From: Sphingobacteriales bacterium
GTDB lineage: Bacteria; Bacteroidota; Bacteroidia; Sphingobacteriales; Sphingobacteriaceae
Length of the DNA: 64,000 nucleotides
NCBI GenBank assembly: GCA_026390835.1
Contig: JAPLFD010000009.1
Span: 1-64,000 of the forward strand
Direction of reading: 5' to 3'
Below, piece by piece: positions 34,399 to 43,378 of the stretch. Position 1 is the stretch's first letter; every line of letters starts with the position of its first letter. A model generated the notes under the pieces. That model was given only the letters and a program-made list of their open reading frames with translations, was not told where the DNA came from and made no database searches. The position numbers were made by a program, and so were the translations under genes.

Positions 34399-35499
34399 TT
34401 AAACATTAAAGCGGAAGTGCATCACATCACCATCGGCCACGAGATAACTTTTACCCTCTACATTTAATTTTCCTGCTTCTTTACAAGCATTTTCAGAACC
34501 TAGTGTAATATAATCGGTGTATTTTATGACTTCGGCACGTATAAAACCTTTTTCAAAATCAGTATGAATAACACCTGCAGCTTGCGGAGCAGTCCATCCT
34601 TTTTGAATGGTCCATGCTCTTACCTCTTGTACCCCTGCTGTAAAATAAGTGGCAAGGTTTAGTAAAGAATAAGCCGCTTTTATAAGTTTGGCTACGCCCG
34701 ATTCGGCTAAACCTAAATCTTCTAAAAACAATTGACGCTCTTCGTAGCTTTCTAATTCGGCAATTTCCGATTCTATTTTAGCTGAAATAATCAATACTTC
34801 GGCGTTTTCTTCTTTTACCGCTTCTTTTACACGGTCCACATAGGCATTGCCTTTGGTTACCGAGCCTTCGTCTACGTTACAAACGTATAAAACCGGCTTG
34901 GCGGTTAGTAAAAAGCAATCGGCTAAATAGTCCATATCTTCGGCACTAATGGGTGCCGTACGCACCGATTTTCCCGACTCTAAATGACTTTTCGTTATTA
35001 AAGCAATCTCGTAAGCCTTTTTTGCATCTTTATCGTTGCCAGTTTTGGCCTGTTTTTCTACTTTTTGAATTTTCTTAAGTACCGTATCTAGATCTTTCAA
35101 TTGCAGCTCGGTATCAATAATTTCTTTATCACGAATGGGATCAACAGAGCCATCAACGTGTACCACATTACCATCATCAAAACAACGTAAAACGTGTATA
35201 ATGGCATCAGTAGCACGAATATTTCCTAAAAATTGGTTGCCCAAACCCTCTCCTTTGCTAGCTCCTTTAACCAAACCGGCAATATCTACTATTTCTATGG
35301 TGTTGGGTAAAATACGTTGTGGTTTTACCAATTCGGCCAATTTGGTCAGGCGTTCATCGGGCACAGTAATAACCCCTACATTGGGTTCTATGGTACAAAA
35401 CGGAAAATTTGCCGCTTGTGCTTTTGCGTTAGATAAACAATTAAATAAAGTCGATTTTCCGACGTTGGGCAAGCCAACAATTCCGCATTGTAATGCCAT
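34399..35499 (-). CDS. ychF: Redox-regulated ATPase YchF
   Basis: YchF is a ribosome-associated Obg-family P-loop protein that prefers ATP. The 366-residue protein has the G1 motif GLPNVGKSTLFNCLSNAKAQ (about 8-27), NFPFCTIEPNVG, the G3 motif VDIAGLVKGASKGEGLGNQF, and a C-terminal TGS domain (FTAGVQEVRAWTIQKG... through ADGDVMHFRFNV). Length is normal. The tRNA-Arg and PhnA-like genes follow on the same strand. Confidence 0.97.
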   Translation of the reverse strand: MALQCGIVGLPNVGKSTLFNCLSNAKAQAANFPFCTIEPNVGVITVPDERLTKLAELVKPQRILPNTIEIVDIAGLVKGASKGEGLGNQFLGNIRATDAIIHVLRCFDDGNVVHVDGSVDPIRDKEIIDTELQLKDLDTVLKKIQKVEKQAKTGNDKDAKKAYEIALITKSHLESGKSVRTAPISAEDMDYLADCFLLTAKPVLYVCNVDEGSVTKGNAYVDRVKEAVKEENAEVLIISAKIESEIAELESYEERQLFLEDLGLAESGVAKLIKAAYSLLNLATYFTAGVQEVRAWTIQKGWTAPQAAGVIHTDFEKGFIRAEVIKYTDYITLGSENACKEAGKLNVEGKSYLVADGDVMHFRFNV

Positions 35500-35561
35500 G
35501 TGTGTTGTAAAATTTGGCGCAATTTAGCAAAAAATGCCCATTCTATAAAGCTTAGAAACAG

Positions 35562-35593
35562 AAAGAGGCCGTTCTTTGGGGAACAGCCTCTTT
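35562..35593 (-). terminator. Hairpin after the PUR-family gene
   Basis: AAAGAGGC-c-GTTC pairs with GAAC-a-GCCTCTTT around TTTGGG, giving a strong 12-pair interrupted stem just beyond the stop of the DUF3276 gene. The T-run is short, so efficiency is uncertain. Confidence 0.6.
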
Positions 35594-35609
35594 ATATGAT
35601 TTAGGTTGA

Positions 35610-35942
35610 TTAAATTTCGAAGTTAAAATCGTCGTCGCTTACTTTGGTAGACTCAGTTGAATTTTCGTTGTATTCATAGCGTTTTTCTACCACTTCTTGA
35701 TTTGCTTTCACATAATCAATCGTTTCTTTTAAGCCTTCGGCAAATTTTTCAAAATCTTCTTTGTACAAAAAGATTTTGTGTTTTATAAAAACGCCATCTT
35801 CTAATCTTTTTTTGCTCTCTGTTACGGTCACGTAATAATCGTTAGAACGTGTGGCTTTTACATCGAAAAAATAGGTGCGTTTACCCGCTCTCACTTTTTT
35901 TGAAAAAACTTCTTCCCGCTCTTTGTTGTCAAAATCTCCCAT
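35610..35942 (-). CDS. DUF3276 / PUR family nucleic acid-binding protein
   Basis: This 110-residue protein is a single PUR repeat domain of the DUF3276 family: EEVFSKKVRAGKRTYFFDVKAT, DYYVTVTESKKRL and HKIFLYKEDFEKFAEGL. Related proteins bind single-stranded DNA or RNA, so a nucleic acid-binding role is inferred; the target is unknown. The acidic C-terminal tail (about 88-110) looks disordered. It has its own hairpin downstream. I regard it as a conserved Bacteroidota protein. Confidence 0.88.
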   Translation of the reverse strand: MGDFDNKEREEVFSKKVRAGKRTYFFDVKATRSNDYYVTVTESKKRLEDGVFIKHKIFLYKEDFEKFAEGLKETIDYVKANQEVVEKRYEYNENSTESTKVSDDDFNFEI

Positions 35943-36018
35943 TCGTATTATGTTTTTTATTGCTTAACGTAAATATAAAGCATAAATATAGAAATATCCA
36001 AAAAAGAAAAACAATTGC

Positions 36019-37803
36019 TTAGTGCTCTACTATTTCTTCTTCTAACAATTGCTTTTGGTAAAGTTCATAATAGAACCCTTTTTGAGAGAGTAACTGATCG
36101 TGACTGCCCGATTCAATAATTTCGCCTGCATCTAATACCAAAATTTGGTTGGCTTGTTTAATACTGGAAATTCGGTGCGCTATAATAAGTGTAGTACTAT
36201 GCTGCGTATAGCTATCTAAATTTCTCAAAATCTGTTCTTCGGTGCGGGTATCTACGGCCGATAGCGAATCATCCAAAATTAATAAGGAAGGTTTTTTAAC
36301 CAAGGCCCTAGCAATAGAAACTCGTTGTTTTTGTCCACCCGATAAAGTAATACCACGTTCTCCCAATTGCGTTTGGTATCCTTTTTCGAAAGTGCTTATA
36401 TTTTCGTGTACAGCGGCTTGCTTGGCAGCTGTTTCTATTTCGGGCAAGGTGGCGCTACAGCCAAATGCAATATTATTGGCAATGGTATCTGAAAATAAAA
36501 ACACTTCCTGAGGCACAAATCCTATTTGGGAGCGGTAGTGCATGAGATTTAGATTTTTTAAGGGCTGTTCTTCTACCCAAATTTCTCCTACTTGTACATC
36601 GTACATGCGCATTAATAAGTTGGCTAAGGTTGATTTACCAGAGCCTGTTTTACCTATTATAGCTAATAGTTCGCCTTGTTTAAGCTCAAAATTCACGTTT
36701 TTAAGGGCTTGTATTCCCGTATCGGGGTAGGTAAAACTGACGTTTTTAAACTGAATATTGCCCTTTAGCTGCACTTCGGTTTGTCCGCTCTTAATCTCTG
36801 GCTCGGTGTGCAAAAATTCATTGATGCGCTTTTGAGAGGCTGCAGCTCGTTGAATGAGGGAGGTTACCCAACCTAATGACATTACAGGAAACGTAAGTTG
36901 AGTGACATACACTACAAATTCTGCAATATTACCAGCAGTGATATGGCCATTAATTACTTCAAAACCACCTACATATACCGTAATAATGGTGCTTAAACCT
37001 ACCAAAAGTAGCATAATGGGGTAAAACAAAGCTTGCACTTTTACTAAATCCATGGAGTTGCGCTGGTAGTTTAAACTCGATTCTGTAAAACGGCCTGCTA
37101 CCTCATTTTCTCTCACATAGGCTTTAATTAAGCGAATACCCGAAAAAGTTTCTTGTACAAATGATGACAAGTTTGAGAGTTGTGCCTGAATGCGTTCGCT
37201 ACGACTATTAATGATGTTGTTCACCAAGTAAATAGTTAAGGCTAAAAATGGTAGAGGTAAAAGACTCAAAATGGCCAATTTCAAATTCACCGTTACCATG
37301 GCATATATAACCAAGAGGAATAGCACAGCAGTATTGATGGAATACATAATTGCCGGGCCTAAATACATACGCACACGGCTTACATCTTCGGTAACCCTAT
37401 TCATTAAATCGCCCGTATTATTTTTTCTAAAAAAAGCCAAAGAAAGGGATTGGTAATGGCAATAAATCTCATTTTTTAAATCATACTCTATATGCCGCGA
37501 CATGAGGATAATGGTTTGGCGCATAAAAAAGAGAAAAATGCCTCTAATAAGAGCTAAAAGCAAAACTACCACCCCAAAAAAGAGTACACTATAACCAAAA
37601 AGCTGCAGCACAATGGTTTGACGCTCGAAACCTGAAAAAAGTCGAAAAATTACGATATTATCACTAACCAAATTAAAAGTAGTTCTAATAACTTGTGCGG
37701 GCAAAACAGCAAAAAGGTTGGCAATTATCACAAAAATAATTCCTGGTATGAGCCTCCATTTATATTTTAAGAAGAATTTGTTGATATATGCTAGGTCTTT
37801 CAT
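36019..37803 (-). CDS. ABC transporter, fused permease and ATPase (MsbA-like)
   Basis: This 594-residue half-transporter has six membrane helices (about 15-300) and a C-terminal ATPase with Walker A IGKTGSGKSTLANLLMRMYD (about 375-395), signature LSGGQKQRVSIARALVKKPS, Walker B LLILDDSLSAVD and the switch His in IIAHRISSI. It works as a dimer and exports lipids, drugs or peptides in the family; the substrate is not readable here. It diverges from leucine dehydrogenase. A TACTTTTA box lies 6 bp before the ATG. Confidence 0.93.
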   Translation of the reverse strand: MKDLAYINKFFLKYKWRLIPGIIFVIIANLFAVLPAQVIRTTFNLVSDNIVIFRLFSGFERQTIVLQLFGYSVLFFGVVVLLLALIRGIFLFFMRQTIILMSRHIEYDLKNEIYCHYQSLSLAFFRKNNTGDLMNRVTEDVSRVRMYLGPAIMYSINTAVLFLLVIYAMVTVNLKLAILSLLPLPFLALTIYLVNNIINSRSERIQAQLSNLSSFVQETFSGIRLIKAYVRENEVAGRFTESSLNYQRNSMDLVKVQALFYPIMLLLVGLSTIITVYVGGFEVINGHITAGNIAEFVVYVTQLTFPVMSLGWVTSLIQRAAASQKRINEFLHTEPEIKSGQTEVQLKGNIQFKNVSFTYPDTGIQALKNVNFELKQGELLAIIGKTGSGKSTLANLLMRMYDVQVGEIWVEEQPLKNLNLMHYRSQIGFVPQEVFLFSDTIANNIAFGCSATLPEIETAAKQAAVHENISTFEKGYQTQLGERGITLSGGQKQRVSIARALVKKPSLLILDDSLSAVDTRTEEQILRNLDSYTQHSTTLIIAHRISSIKQANQILVLDAGEIIESGSHDQLLSQKGFYYELYQKQLLEEEIVEH

Positions 37804-37875
37804 CCGGCATAAAAGTACAGATTTTTCTACAGCTATAAAGTCCTGTATTTAACAGAAATCTTGTTTAAATTTTAC

Positions 37876-37883
37876 TACTTTTG
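37876..37883 (+). promoter_or_regulatory. Candidate leucine dehydrogenase promoter (-7 box)
   Basis: TACTTTTG matches TAnnTTTG and lies 22 bp before the ATG at 37906, a normal leader distance. It also shows that the earlier in-frame start at 37861 lies upstream of the likely transcript start. No good TTG is found at -33. Confidence 0.5.
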
Positions 37884-37905
37884 CCCAACGATATCATTCG
37901 AACAC

Positions 37906-38994
37906 ATGTCATCAAACACCAAAAATACGCTTTCTATTTTTGAACAAATGGCCCAATTTGGTCACCAAAATGTTGTTTTTTGCAACGATGCCGAAACTGG
38001 GCTTAAAGCTATTATTGCTATACACGATACTACCTTAGGCCCTGCATTAGGTGGTACCCGCATGTGGAGCTACGCAAATGAGCAAGATGCCTTACACGAT
38101 GTATTGCGCCTATCGAGAAGTATGACCTATAAAGCAGCCATAACTGGCTTAAATTTAGGTGGTGGCAAAGCGGTAATTATTGGCGATAGCCGGACCGATA
38201 AAAACGAAGCCATGATGCGTAGATACGGTAAATTCATAAAAAATTTAAACGGCTCTTTTATTACTGCCGAAGATGTGGGCACCAACCCTAAGGATATGGA
38301 ATACATTCGCATGGAAACTGAATATGTTACCGGCGTTCCAGAATCATTAGGAGGTAGTGGAGATCCATCTCCTGTTACCGCAAAAGGCGTTTTTATGGGC
38401 ATTAAAGCTTGTGTAAAAGAGCAGTTCGGGAACGATAGTTTAGCTGGAAAATCTATAGCTGTACAAGGCATTGGCCATGTGGGCGAAAATTTGGTACAAC
38501 TACTTCGCGAAGAAAATGCTAAGGTTTATGTTAGTGATATTGACGAAGACCGTTTACAAAAAGTAGCAAAAAAATACGGTGCCGAGGCTGTAGCCAATAA
38601 TTCAATTTTCGATTTAGATATGGATATTTATGCGCCTTGTGCCTTAGGTGCTACCGTAAATACCGAAACTATTGAGCGCTTAAACTGCTCTATAATTGCT
38701 GGAGCGGCAAACAACCAATTGGCCGACGAATCGGTACACGGAAAACTGCTTTTAGAGAAGGGTATTTTATATGCCCCCGACTATTTAATTAATGCAGGTG
38801 GCTTAATTAATTGTTATTCAGAAATTGCCGGTTATAGCAAAAAGAGAACCATGCAATTGGCCGAAAACATATATGATGCCACCCGAAACGTATTAAAAAA
38901 ATCGAAAATAGAAAATATACCAACTAACGAAGCGGCCAATAAAATTGCCGAAAAACGCATTGAAGATATCAAGAAGATAAAAGCAAGTTTCTAA
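37906..38994 (+). CDS. Leucine dehydrogenase (Glu/Leu/Phe/Val dehydrogenase family)
   Basis: This 362-residue NAD-dependent enzyme reversibly deaminates branched-chain amino acids to 2-oxo acids. The catalytic region reads LGPALGGTRMW and LNLGGGKAVIIGD with the active-site Lys in the GGGK turn (near 80-86), and TAEDVGTNPKDMEYI. The NAD-binding glycine motif is VQGIGHVGENLV (near 182-193). GPALGGTRM and SGDPSPVTAKGVF favour leucine over glutamate specificity. The ATG at 37906 is chosen because a -7 box lies just upstream of it. nusB follows after 40 bp containing a GGTTAA/TTAACC palindrome (39006-39019). Confidence 0.94.
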   Translation: MSSNTKNTLSIFEQMAQFGHQNVVFCNDAETGLKAIIAIHDTTLGPALGGTRMWSYANEQDALHDVLRLSRSMTYKAAITGLNLGGGKAVIIGDSRTDKNEAMMRRYGKFIKNLNGSFITAEDVGTNPKDMEYIRMETEYVTGVPESLGGSGDPSPVTAKGVFMGIKACVKEQFGNDSLAGKSIAVQGIGHVGENLVQLLREENAKVYVSDIDEDRLQKVAKKYGAEAVANNSIFDLDMDIYAPCALGATVNTETIERLNCSIIAGAANNQLADESVHGKLLLEKGILYAPDYLINAGGLINCYSEIAGYSKKRTMQLAENIYDATRNVLKKSKIENIPTNEAANKIAEKRIEDIKKIKASF

Positions 38995-39034
38995 AAATTA
39001 CACCCGGTTAATTTTAACCAAATCGTTCTTTATT

Positions 39035-39982
39035 ATGCTAAATAGAAGGCAACTGAGAGTAAAAGTATTACAAACCCTATATGCGTACCACCAAGCCGAA
39101 AACAAAGAATTAAAATCTTTCGAAAAAGCCTTGATAAACCTTATAGAATCGGTAAATGAAATGTATTTCTATACCCTTTCTTTACTCATTTTGGTGGCCG
39201 ATTATAGTAGCACAGATGCCGAAGATAGAGCAAATAAGTACCTCCCAAGCGCCGAAGATTTAGATGCTCCTACGAAATTGAATCAGAACTTATTTATCAG
39301 TGCGCTACGCAATCACCCTGCATATCTACAGGGCATAAAAGAACAAAAGGTAAATTGGAATTTCGAGCCAAGTATTGATAAAACCATATTTTCTTTACTA
39401 AAAACTGCACCGGAATATGCTTCTTTTTTGCAACTAAGCGAACATAGTATTGCTAGCGATAAAGATGTGATTAATCATATTTTCAGAAAAATTATTCTTA
39501 AAACACCTGCTATTGAACAAATTTTCGAAGAAAAATTCATCAACTGGTCGGTAGATAAAGAAGTACTAAAAGGCATGATTGCTAAAACCTTAAAGAACTT
39601 TAAAGGCAATAGCCCTCTTGAAAATTCCTTGGCTCCATTGTTACAAGATGAACAAGAGGATCGGTATTTTGTGTTAGATTTATTTCAAAAAACCATCAAC
39701 CATCAAGACGAGTATTTAGAATTGATAGATAAAAAAACAACCAATTGGGATTCTGACCGAATTGCCCTGATGGATGTGTTGTTGATGCAAATGGCTATTA
39801 CAGAATTGGTGCACTTTAAAGAAATTCCGGTGAAAGTAACCATTAACGAGTACATCGAAATATCTAAAGATTACAGTACACCAAAAAGTAATTCGTTTAT
39901 AAACGGTATTTTAGATAAAATTTTAGCCGACTTAAAAAAGAGAAAACAAGTACTAAAAGTTGGCCGAGGCTTATTAAATTAA
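39035..39982 (+). CDS. nusB: Transcription antitermination factor NusB, long form
   Basis: NusB binds boxA RNA with NusE (S10) to control rRNA transcription. The 315-residue protein is twice the usual length: residues 1-20 match the normal NusB first helix (NRRQLRVKVLQTLYAYH), then a ~150-residue helical insertion follows, and the classical NusB core resumes near 200-310 (DRIALMDVLLMQMAITEL, KVTINEYIEISKDYSTPKSNSFINGILDKI). This long form is, as far as I know, common in Bacteroidota. It leads an operon with DUF1573 and yajC (gaps 3 and 2 bp). Confidence 0.92.
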   Translation: MLNRRQLRVKVLQTLYAYHQAENKELKSFEKALINLIESVNEMYFYTLSLLILVADYSSTDAEDRANKYLPSAEDLDAPTKLNQNLFISALRNHPAYLQGIKEQKVNWNFEPSIDKTIFSLLKTAPEYASFLQLSEHSIASDKDVINHIFRKIILKTPAIEQIFEEKFINWSVDKEVLKGMIAKTLKNFKGNSPLENSLAPLLQDEQEDRYFVLDLFQKTINHQDEYLELIDKKTTNWDSDRIALMDVLLMQMAITELVHFKEIPVKVTINEYIEISKDYSTPKSNSFINGILDKILADLKKRKQVLKVGRGLLN

Positions 39983-39985
39983 TTT

Positions 39986-40405
39986 ATGAAACAGTTTATT
40001 CTACTCCTATTTATTGTCGTATTAACTAGCGCATGTACAACTTCTAACAGCACCGAAGGCAAATCAACAGTAAATAAGGCTACCGCACCTGTTATGACTT
40101 TTGCGAAAGAATCTCACGATTTTGGCCAAGTTAATGAAGGCGATAAGGTGGTGTACGACTTTTTCTTCACCAATACCGGCAAATCAGCCTTAATAATTAG
40201 TAGTGCCGCCGCTACTTGTGGTTGCACCGTACCCGAATATCCCAAAAAACCCCTTGCTCCGGGCAAAACAGGCATCATTCATGTGGTGTTTAACACCACC
40301 GGAAAATCGGGCATGCAAAACAAAACCATAACCTTAACAACCAATACCTTTAAAGGCAACGAAGAGTTGCACCTAGTGGGTAATGTAAAACCTAAAAACA
40401 AGTAA
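39986..40405 (+). CDS. DUF1573 lipoprotein
   Basis: This 139-residue protein has a lipoprotein signal (MKQFILLLFIVVLTSAC, lipobox LTSAC with Cys17) and a DUF1573 immunoglobulin-like domain: FAKESHDFGQVNEGDKVVYDFFFTNTG and the conserved CGCTVPEYPKKPLAPG. It probably sits on a periplasmic membrane face. Function is unknown. It lies between nusB and yajC with 2-3 bp gaps. Confidence 0.88.
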   Translation: MKQFILLLFIVVLTSACTTSNSTEGKSTVNKATAPVMTFAKESHDFGQVNEGDKVVYDFFFTNTGKSALIISSAAATCGCTVPEYPKKPLAPGKTGIIHVVFNTTGKSGMQNKTITLTTNTFKGNEELHLVGNVKPKNK

Positions 40406-40407
40406 AC

Positions 40408-40716
40408 ATGATGCTAAACTCAATTTTATTACAAGCTCAAGCAGCTAACCCCATTATGCAATTTTTGCCAATTGTATTAATTATTGTGGTATTCTATTTT
40501 TTCATGATTAGACCGCAAATGAAAAAAGCGAAAGATCACAAAAAGTTTATAGAAGAACTTAAAAAAGGTGATAAAGTGGTAACCAGCGCCGGAATTCACG
40601 GTAAAATTGTTGATCTGAACGAGACCACTTTTTTAATTGAAGTGGAAGGTGGCACCAAAATTCGTTTCGACAAATCGGCTGTTTCATTAGATGCCTCCAA
40701 AGCAATCAGTAAATAA
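40408..40716 (+). CDS. yajC: Preprotein translocase subunit YajC
   Basis: YajC is a small accessory of the SecDF complex. The 102-residue protein has one membrane segment (FLPIVLIIVVFYFFMIRPQ, about 18-37) with the hallmark FFMIRPQMKKAK and KGDKVVTSAGIHGKIV. ATGs at 40408 and 40411 are both possible. It ends the nusB-DUF1573-yajC operon and is followed by a strong terminator. Its partner secDF (26.4 kb) is shortened in this window. Confidence 0.95.
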   Translation: MMLNSILLQAQAANPIMQFLPIVLIIVVFYFFMIRPQMKKAKDHKKFIEELKKGDKVVTSAGIHGKIVDLNETTFLIEVEGGTKIRFDKSAVSLDASKAISK

Positions 40717-40735
40717 CTTACAACCAAAATCTATC

Positions 40736-40769
40736 AAAAAGCCACACCAAACATCGGTGTGGCTTTTTT
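40736..40769 (+). terminator. Terminator after yajC
   Basis: A 13 bp perfect stem (AAAAAGCCACACC with GGTGTGGCTTTTT) around AAACATC ends in a T6 run. It starts 20 bp after the yajC stop and separates this operon from the YbbR gene. Confidence 0.93.
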
Positions 40770-40802
40770 GATGCCCCAGTTTCGGGGTACAAATATGTTT
40801 CT

Positions 40803-40810
40803 TACTTTTG
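40803..40810 (+). promoter_or_regulatory. -7 box abutting the YbbR gene start
   Basis: TACTTTTG matches TAnnTTTG and ends only 3 bp before the ATG at 40814. With the usual spacing the transcript would begin at or within the start codon, suggesting leaderless translation. An inverted repeat CCCC/GGGG (40774-40787) lies just upstream. Confidence 0.45.
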
Positions 40811-40813
40811 AGC

Positions 40814-41740
40814 ATGCCCTGGAATCTAATAACCAAAGTCCAAAAAAGAAAAATCAACATTTTCTTAAGCTCTTTGCTTATGGCATTGTGCTTATGGGTT
40901 TTTTTTTCGCTATCCAAACCTTATACATTCCAGAGTAGCATTGCCGTTCGATTTAGCCATTCACTTTCTACTAAAAGTTTCCGAACCGATACGTTTAACG
41001 TAAAAGTGCTAGGCACTGGCTGGGATTATTTATTCCACACACTAAAACCTACCCCAACGCTAACCTTAAAAATTAGTACCATACTAGCCGATGTTGAGTT
41101 AGACACCCAATTAGACAGTTTAAACAAACAGTTAGGTAAAAGCTCACGTATTTTATCGATCTGGCCCAATAAAGTTATATTTTCAACAAAAATTGCAGGC
41201 ACTAAAGTAGTGCCCGTGGTGCTACGCTATAAACTTTCTTTTGAGCACTTTTACGGTTTATACGACACCATTACCCTTCGGCCTAGTACGGTTACCCTCA
41301 GCGGATCGGCAGAAAAACTTCGCCAAATTAAGGCTATATATACCGAAGTACTCGAGCAAAAAGAAGTAAATACCACTATTAAACAATGGGTAAAACTAGA
41401 AAACACGTATGACGAAATTGATATGTACCCTAAGCAGGTATTAGCAACTATTCCGGTTAGTAGTTTTACAGAAAAACTAATCACCTTACCCATTCGAATT
41501 AAGAATAATAAAGAGCACTTAAAATTAACCCTCCTACCTACAAAAGTACAAGCTCATGTTTTGGTAGCCCTACCTAATTATAGAAAAATTAGTGCCAAAG
41601 ATTTTGAAGTATCTATCGATATATTAAATTGGAATCCTCAGAAAAAAGGCATAATGCCCATTAAATTTGATAAAATGCCAGATTTTGTGCGTCTGATTAA
41701 AACTGAACCTCAAACCGTTGATTTACTTATATATCCCTAA
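40814..41740 (+). CDS. YbbR domain-containing membrane-anchored protein
   Basis: This ~308-residue protein has one N-terminal membrane segment (INIFLSSLLMALCLWVFFSL) and YbbR-type beta repeats in the periplasmic part (VVPVVLRYKLSFEHFYGLYDTITLRPSTVTLSGSAEKL is split as strand blocks near 133-170). In Firmicutes, YbbR proteins (CdaR) regulate the c-di-AMP cyclase; here no cyclase gene is adjacent, so that role is not supported. The ATG at 40814 is preferred to the TTG at 40808, which lies in the promoter box. Its stop overlaps the coaE start (TAATG). Confidence 0.8.
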   Translation: MPWNLITKVQKRKINIFLSSLLMALCLWVFFSLSKPYTFQSSIAVRFSHSLSTKSFRTDTFNVKVLGTGWDYLFHTLKPTPTLTLKISTILADVELDTQLDSLNKQLGKSSRILSIWPNKVIFSTKIAGTKVVPVVLRYKLSFEHFYGLYDTITLRPSTVTLSGSAEKLRQIKAIYTEVLEQKEVNTTIKQWVKLENTYDEIDMYPKQVLATIPVSSFTEKLITLPIRIKNNKEHLKLTLLPTKVQAHVLVALPNYRKISAKDFEVSIDILNWNPQKKGIMPIKFDKMPDFVRLIKTEPQTVDLLIYP

Positions 41741-42336
41741 TGTTAAAAATTGGACTAACCGGCGGAATTGGAACGGGAAAAAGCACCATTGGTGAAATTT
41801 TTGCCCTCTTGGGAATACCTGTGTATTATGCCGACCAAGCGGCAAAAAAGCTAATGGCCACTAATGCAGATTTAAAAGAACACCTAATAACCACTTTTGG
41901 AACCGCCACATTTACAAAAAAAGGCGAACTTGATACCAAGTATATAGCCAATAAAGTATTTAATGACGAAAAGGCCCTAAAGCAATTAAATAAACTCGTG
42001 CATCCGGCAGTTTTAGCCGATTTTGATAATTGGTGTAGCCAACAACATACACCCTATATACTTAAGGAAGCCGCCCTGCTCATAGAAAGTGGTTCGTATA
42101 AGCAATGTGATTATACCATTTTAGTAGAATCGCCCATGGCATTAAGAATAAAACGATTATTAAAAAGAGATAAAAGCAATTTACAGCAAATTAAGGCACG
42201 AATAGCCAGTCAATTGCCCGATGAGGAAAAGGCCAAATTAGCTAATTTTTTAATTTTAAACGACGAAGAACACTTGCTCATTCCGCAAATTATAGCGCTC
42301 CATACTCAATTTTTAAAAGGCAGTAGCGGAATATGA
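41740..42336 (+). CDS. coaE: Dephospho-CoA kinase
   Basis: CoaE phosphorylates dephospho-CoA, the last step of coenzyme A synthesis. The 198-residue P-loop kinase starts with Walker A IGLTGGIGTGKSTIGEIF and has VYYADQAAKKLM, LVHPAVLADFDNW and the lid region with RIKRLLKRDKSNLQQIKARIASQ. It is coupled to the YbbR gene upstream (TAATG) and overlaps the next gene by 4 bp. Confidence 0.95.
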   Translation: MLKIGLTGGIGTGKSTIGEIFALLGIPVYYADQAAKKLMATNADLKEHLITTFGTATFTKKGELDTKYIANKVFNDEKALKQLNKLVHPAVLADFDNWCSQQHTPYILKEAALLIESGSYKQCDYTILVESPMALRIKRLLKRDKSNLQQIKARIASQLPDEEKAKLANFLILNDEEHLLIPQIIALHTQFLKGSSGI

Positions 42337-43271
42337 TATTAGCTGATTTTATTATTCGCACAGAGCAGGGTTTATATTGTCCCTATGGCTTGTTTTACCT
42401 CGACCCGAGCATTGCTGTAGATCAAGCCCTTATTTCACATGCCCATGGCGACCATGCGTGTAGAGACAATAAACAGGTGTGGTGTACCCCAGAAACAGCC
42501 GATATTATGCGTTTACGCTACAAAAAATCCGCTGGAGCTGCATTTACATTAAAAACCTATGGTGAATCTTTTGAGCTAAACGGCGTCAAGGTTACTTTCC
42601 ACTCAGCTGGGCATATTTTAGGCTCTGCACAAATCCTTTTGGAGTATAAAAATATACGCTACCTCTATACCGGCGATTATAAATTACAAGAAGATGCCAC
42701 TTGCACAGCAATAGAATTCATTAAAGCCGATGTATTGATCACCGAAACAACCTTTGCCCATCCAGATACACAACACCCCAACCCCATTGAAGAAATAAAA
42801 AAACTAAACGAACATTCTGAAAACGTACTTCTAGGTACCTATTCTTTAGGCAAAGCCCAGCGTTTAACCCGTTTAATTAACGACCATTGTCCCAACCGAA
42901 AAGTGGCCATTCATTTCCAAATATTGCCCCTGCACCAATTGCATGAAAAGTGGAACATAAACCTGGGCAAATACCAGCTTTATACCCGTAAAATGATGAA
43001 GGAGGTAGAAAAAAACTATGTTTACCTCGTACCTCCTCTTACCTTTAAAAGCTACGCCAGAGCTACTAATGTGTGTAGAGCATTTGCATCGGGCTGGAAA
43101 AAATTACAAAACCACAATGATTTGCAACTTCTTATTTCTGACCATGTAGACTGGAACGATATTCTAAAAATGATAGAGCAAGTTAAACCCACTGAAGTAT
43201 GGACTGTACATGGTGATGGAGTAAATTTAAAAGCTTATTTTAAGGATAAAATTCCAATAAAAAGCTTATAA
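42333..43271 (+). CDS. Metallo-beta-lactamase-fold exonuclease (Ysh1/ligase-associated type)
   Basis: This 312-residue protein has the metal motif H-x-H-x-DH in LISHAHGDHAC, then SAGHILGSAQILLEY, YTGDYK and ISDHVDWNDIL, and a late HGDG. These match the COG1236 family of nucleases often encoded beside an ATP-dependent DNA ligase. No ligase is near in this window, so the substrate (DNA or RNA) is open. It overlaps coaE by 4 bp and is the last gene of that run. Confidence 0.85.
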   Translation: MILADFIIRTEQGLYCPYGLFYLDPSIAVDQALISHAHGDHACRDNKQVWCTPETADIMRLRYKKSAGAAFTLKTYGESFELNGVKVTFHSAGHILGSAQILLEYKNIRYLYTGDYKLQEDATCTAIEFIKADVLITETTFAHPDTQHPNPIEEIKKLNEHSENVLLGTYSLGKAQRLTRLINDHCPNRKVAIHFQILPLHQLHEKWNINLGKYQLYTRKMMKEVEKNYVYLVPPLTFKSYARATNVCRAFASGWKKLQNHNDLQLLISDHVDWNDILKMIEQVKPTEVWTVHGDGVNLKAYFKDKIPIKSL

Positions 43272-43342
43272 AAATGGGATTAATCTTAATAAACGATTAA
43301 AAAAATTACTTCTTATTTTCTAAAAAATTTCTTAAATTATCT

Positions 43343-43366
43343 TTTTAATTAAATTTTTTATTAAAA
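43343..43366. promoter_or_regulatory. Possible MarR operator
   Basis: An inverted repeat TTTTAAT-N10-ATTAAAA lies 12 bp before the ATG of the MarR-type gene. Its size and place suit a dimeric regulator acting on its own promoter. The surrounding DNA is so AT-rich that it could be chance. Confidence 0.25.
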
Positions 43367-43378
43367 TTGCATAACATT

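Noticed and set aside
39006..39019. Palindrome GGTTAA-TT-TTAACC before nusB as an operator
   Set aside because: It is short and made mostly of A/T, with no regulator known to use it; chance cannot be excluded.
40808..40813. TTG start for the YbbR gene at 40808
   Set aside because: It falls inside the TACTTTTG box and adds only two residues; the ATG at 40814 is better.
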